A stretch of 64,000 nucleotides of DNA, from assembly GCA_047623945.1 (NCBI GenBank), contig JBLHOT010000004.1:29817-93816 (forward strand). The letters are read 5' to 3'. Of this stretch, positions 62,600 to 64,000 are shown one piece after another. The position numbers and the translations under genes are program-made. Origin of the DNA: Arcticibacterium sp047623945 (GTDB taxonomy: Bacteria > Bacteroidota > Bacteroidia > Cytophagales > Spirosomataceae). Within the stretch, counting starts at the first letter, position 1. Every line of letters starts with the position of its first letter. The notes beneath the pieces are model-generated. The model made no database searches and was not told where the DNA came from. It worked only from the letters and a program-made list of their open reading frames with translations.

Positions 62600-62636
62600 A
62601 GAGAGTTACGAAGAAATTTGTGACTCTCTTTTTTTT
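62600..62636 (+). terminator. Terminator after the tRNA
   Basis: AGAGAGT and ACTCTCT pair, separated by 16 bases, and a run of eight T follows, 11 bp after the tRNA. Confidence 0.8.
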
Positions 62637-62671
62637 GATACATACAGTATACATACATATTGCTTTGAAAT

Positions 62672-63523
62672 ATGGGTCATTATTTAAAAAATAAGCCAGA
62701 TTTTTCGGAAATAATAGTTGTGCCTGATGAGCCAGCTGATGAAGAATCAATAGAATATGGAATTCGTTATTCCGAAGTCCATAATAACCATGAATTAAAA
62801 GGTACAATAGATAACATTTATTCAGAACTGCTTCTGGAACGACTTCGTGTAAAACATAAAACTGACTCCATTGATTTTATCGCTTTTCAGTTAAGGCTAT
62901 CCAGTAATCCCAAAAGATGGTTCAAGGATCTTAAAAAGCTTATTGATTTTGTTCAAAATAGCGGAAATGACGCGGCACAAATTTTATGGGAAATTCAACT
63001 TTCTCATCTAAAAGAAGTTATAGCAAATTTTGATAAAATTGCGACTTATTCAATTGATAATTCGGATGTGTTCGATAATGAAATTAACAAAGTAGATAAT
63101 AAAGTAAAAGGTGAATTAATCTCAATTAAGAACGACGAATTTCTGCCTATAAAAGGCGAAATTCAGAGAGTAAGATTATCAAAAATCAAGTATTCTGCAA
63201 TAGCGAAGCCCGAAGCGTTTTCTGAAGTTGAAAAATACCTTTATAAGAAAGGAATTATCGATATAGATTATCAATTCATTAAAAGCAAAAAGAATTCGAA
63301 CAGCAAACTACTAGGACTGGTTGTTAGATTTCTTTTCATAAATGACTTTTTTAGAAAGAATACTGTAGGTTATAATAAAGAAATTAGTCTAAATATAGTA
63401 CGAGAATATATTGAAAACAGATATTCTACAGATTTAAAACAACAAGTTAGACGCTCTAAAGATGAAGATTTCGAATTGCTATACAGGAAACTTCCTTTTT
63501 TCGACAAGTCCTTAAAACTATAG
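62672..63523 (+). CDS. Unrecognised 283-aa protein beside the tRNA (mobile-element cargo?)
   Basis: The product begins MGHYLKNKPDFSEIIVVPDE and is charged and helical throughout. Segments include LSSNPKRWFKDLKKLIDFVQ in the middle and a C-terminal domain SAIAKPEAFSEVEKYLYKKG, then SKLLGLVVRFLFINDFFRKN and NIVREYIENRYSTDLKQQVR. No signal peptide or membrane helix is seen. I recognise no family. The C-terminal pattern recalls small regulatory proteins carried by Bacteroidota integrative elements, and the next gene is excisionase-like. Base composition is more A/T-rich than the housekeeping genes to the left. Confidence 0.75.
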   Translation: MGHYLKNKPDFSEIIVVPDEPADEESIEYGIRYSEVHNNHELKGTIDNIYSELLLERLRVKHKTDSIDFIAFQLRLSSNPKRWFKDLKKLIDFVQNSGNDAAQILWEIQLSHLKEVIANFDKIATYSIDNSDVFDNEINKVDNKVKGELISIKNDEFLPIKGEIQRVRLSKIKYSAIAKPEAFSEVEKYLYKKGIIDIDYQFIKSKKNSNSKLLGLVVRFLFINDFFRKNTVGYNKEISLNIVREYIENRYSTDLKQQVRRSKDEDFELLYRKLPFFDKSLKL

Positions 63524-63663
63524 TAATACCACATTATTTTCATTTAATACCATTTTTTTTGCACTTAATACTATCCCACCGACTACTGTAATATCATTCA
63601 TAAAGTCAATCTATTGATTATAAGTAGTATATGTTGGTATTATCTATCTTCAAAGTTAATACC
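63524..63663 (+). repeat. Cluster of five TTAATACC-like motifs
   Basis: TAATACC (63524-63530), TTAATACC (63544-63551), TTAATACT (63565-63572), the inverted GGTATTA (63636-63642) and TTAATACC (63656-63663) occur in 140 bp between the 283-aa protein gene and the HTH gene. The first three are spaced about 21 bp apart, two helical turns. Such arrays fit integrase arm-type, excisionase or replication-protein binding sites. Confidence 0.6.
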
Positions 63664-63706
63664 TAATCAGATTTTGGATATTTGTTCCGTCTTCTATTGA
63701 GAAGAT

Positions 63707-63724
63707 GACTTAACCGGTTAAGTC
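63707..63724. promoter_or_regulatory. Perfect 18-bp palindrome upstream of the HTH gene
   Basis: GACTTAACCGGTTAAGTC is an exact palindrome 30 bp before the HTH ATG, followed by CATTTTTT. A smaller hairpin (TCTTCT/AGAAGA) lies just upstream. It may be an operator; with its T run it could also act as a terminator of the preceding gene. Confidence 0.6.
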
Positions 63725-63754
63725 CATTTTTTAATTCCTAAACAGAACAAAAAT

Positions 63755-63876
63755 ATGGACGATATATTATCACGTCTTAACAAAATCGAACAGCTCATTA
63801 TTGAGCAAAATTCTAGTACAAAAGAAGCCTTGAATTTCAAGGAAGCTTGTGAATACTTAGAAGTTTCTTCGTCGAC
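63755..63876 (+). pseudogene. Excisionase-like helix-turn-helix gene, cut by an insertion
   Basis: The first 40 codons read MDDILSRLNKIEQLIIEQNS, then SSTKEALNFKEACEYLEVSS-like residues. This is the N terminus of the small MerR-type HTH proteins (LNFKEACEYLDVSxSxLYKL) that serve as excisionase-like factors on Bacteroidota mobile elements. The expected recognition helix (YLYKLTSxRxIPxYKP) is missing: after TCG TCG AC at 63876 the sequence changes into 24-bp tandem repeats and the frame ends TGA at 63938. The gene is therefore interrupted. Confidence 0.7.
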
Positions 63877-64000
63877 TGGATATTCCAGCTCAAAGGATAC
63901 CACCTATTCCGGGCGAAAGGAGGCCAGTGATTCCGGCTGAAAGGAGGCCACTTTGGGCTTGAGTTTTTAGATGATTTGTTGGTAATCTTGTAGGTATCAA
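63877..64000 (+). mobile_element. Left end of an IS21-family-like insertion sequence (partial)
   Basis: From TGG at 63877 three head-to-tail 24-bp units follow: 63879-63902, 63903-63926 and 63927-63950, with the shared pattern nnnATTCCgGcynAAAGGAggCCA. Multiple terminal repeats of this kind, rich in ATTCCGG and GGCCACTTTG, are typical of IS21 ends, which begin with TG. The remainder (63951-64000) would be the leader before istA. No transposase is inside the window, so the family call rests on the end repeats and on the break in the HTH gene. Confidence 0.6.

Noticed and set aside
62598..62807. Minus-strand 69-aa ORF after the tRNA
   Set aside because: It runs over the tRNA terminator and the start of the 283-aa gene and has no coding features.
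63879..63950. CRISPR array
   Set aside because: The three 24-bp units are directly adjacent with no spacers and no cas genes; they fit an IS21-type terminus better.

Overview
The window is a compact, about 40% G+C chromosome segment of a member of the Bacteroidota, most likely the order Cytophagales. The support is internal: -7 boxes of the Bacteroidota form TAnnTTTG in front of several genes, A-rich start contexts instead of strong Shine-Dalgarno sites, the long form of IspG with a middle insert, a PorE-like OmpA protein, a DUF4835 protein beside coaBC, and two bacillithiol genes (bshA, bshB1). I cannot name a genus. There is no rRNA, CRISPR array or complete prophage; one tRNA gene is present near the right end.

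Region by region. 1-6.6 kb: a DoxX-like membrane protein with a nonsense-broken SRPBCC partner, a DASS anion symporter, an acetyltransferase with a polysaccharide deacetylase, and an ECF sigma operon whose sigma gene carries an in-frame stop. 6.8-12.9 kb: a PLP decarboxylase with a VOC protein, a phosphodiesterase-like secreted protein, a Rossmann protein, a DciA-like protein, and a nusB-ytxH-DUF1573-yajC operon. 13-18.8 kb: S41 peptidase, nagA, a second ECF sigma gene with a membrane partner, then a stretch of decayed small membrane-protein genes. 18.8-25.4 kb: HAD phosphatase, ABC exporter and NDH-2 in one operon, bshA, a UbiA-type prenyltransferase and purN. 25.4-30.2 kb: a secreted protein, a DUF4422 pseudogene with two in-frame stops, and an ammonium transporter followed by a porin-like barrel; the upstream regions of these two share a 17-bp element. 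30.3-48 kb: housekeeping and envelope genes (mgtE, dtd, rhodanese, PASTA protein, ribE, Lrp regulator divergent from ald, Gfo/Idh, HemJ-like, PorE-like, trxB, M23/LysM endopeptidase, bshB1, GT2, maeB, SMP-30). 48-61.4 kb: coaBC-DUF4835, an ispG operon, queE, two PPK2 kinases, a vanadium haloperoxidase/PAP2 protein, polA and a purple-acid-phosphatase-like enzyme with a His-rich N terminus.

The right end (61.8-64 kb) is accessory. A stable-RNA-type promoter is followed by two 99-bp tandem units that each contain an altered copy of the 5' half of the downstream CAU tRNA, then the intact tRNA and a terminator. Next come an unrecognised 283-aa protein, a region with five TTAATACC-like motifs, a perfect 18-bp palindrome and the start of an excisionase-like helix-turn-helix gene. 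That gene is cut by what looks like the left end of an IS21-family element (three tandem 24-bp units), which runs off the window. This looks like the edge of a tRNA-associated mobile element.

A second theme is gene decay. At least six genes in 64 kb are broken by in-frame stops, frameshifts or insertion: SRPBCC, ECF sigma, two small membrane-protein loci, DUF4422 and the HTH gene. Most intact neighbours are tightly packed, with gaps of 0-20 bp or short overlaps, so the eroded stretches stand out.
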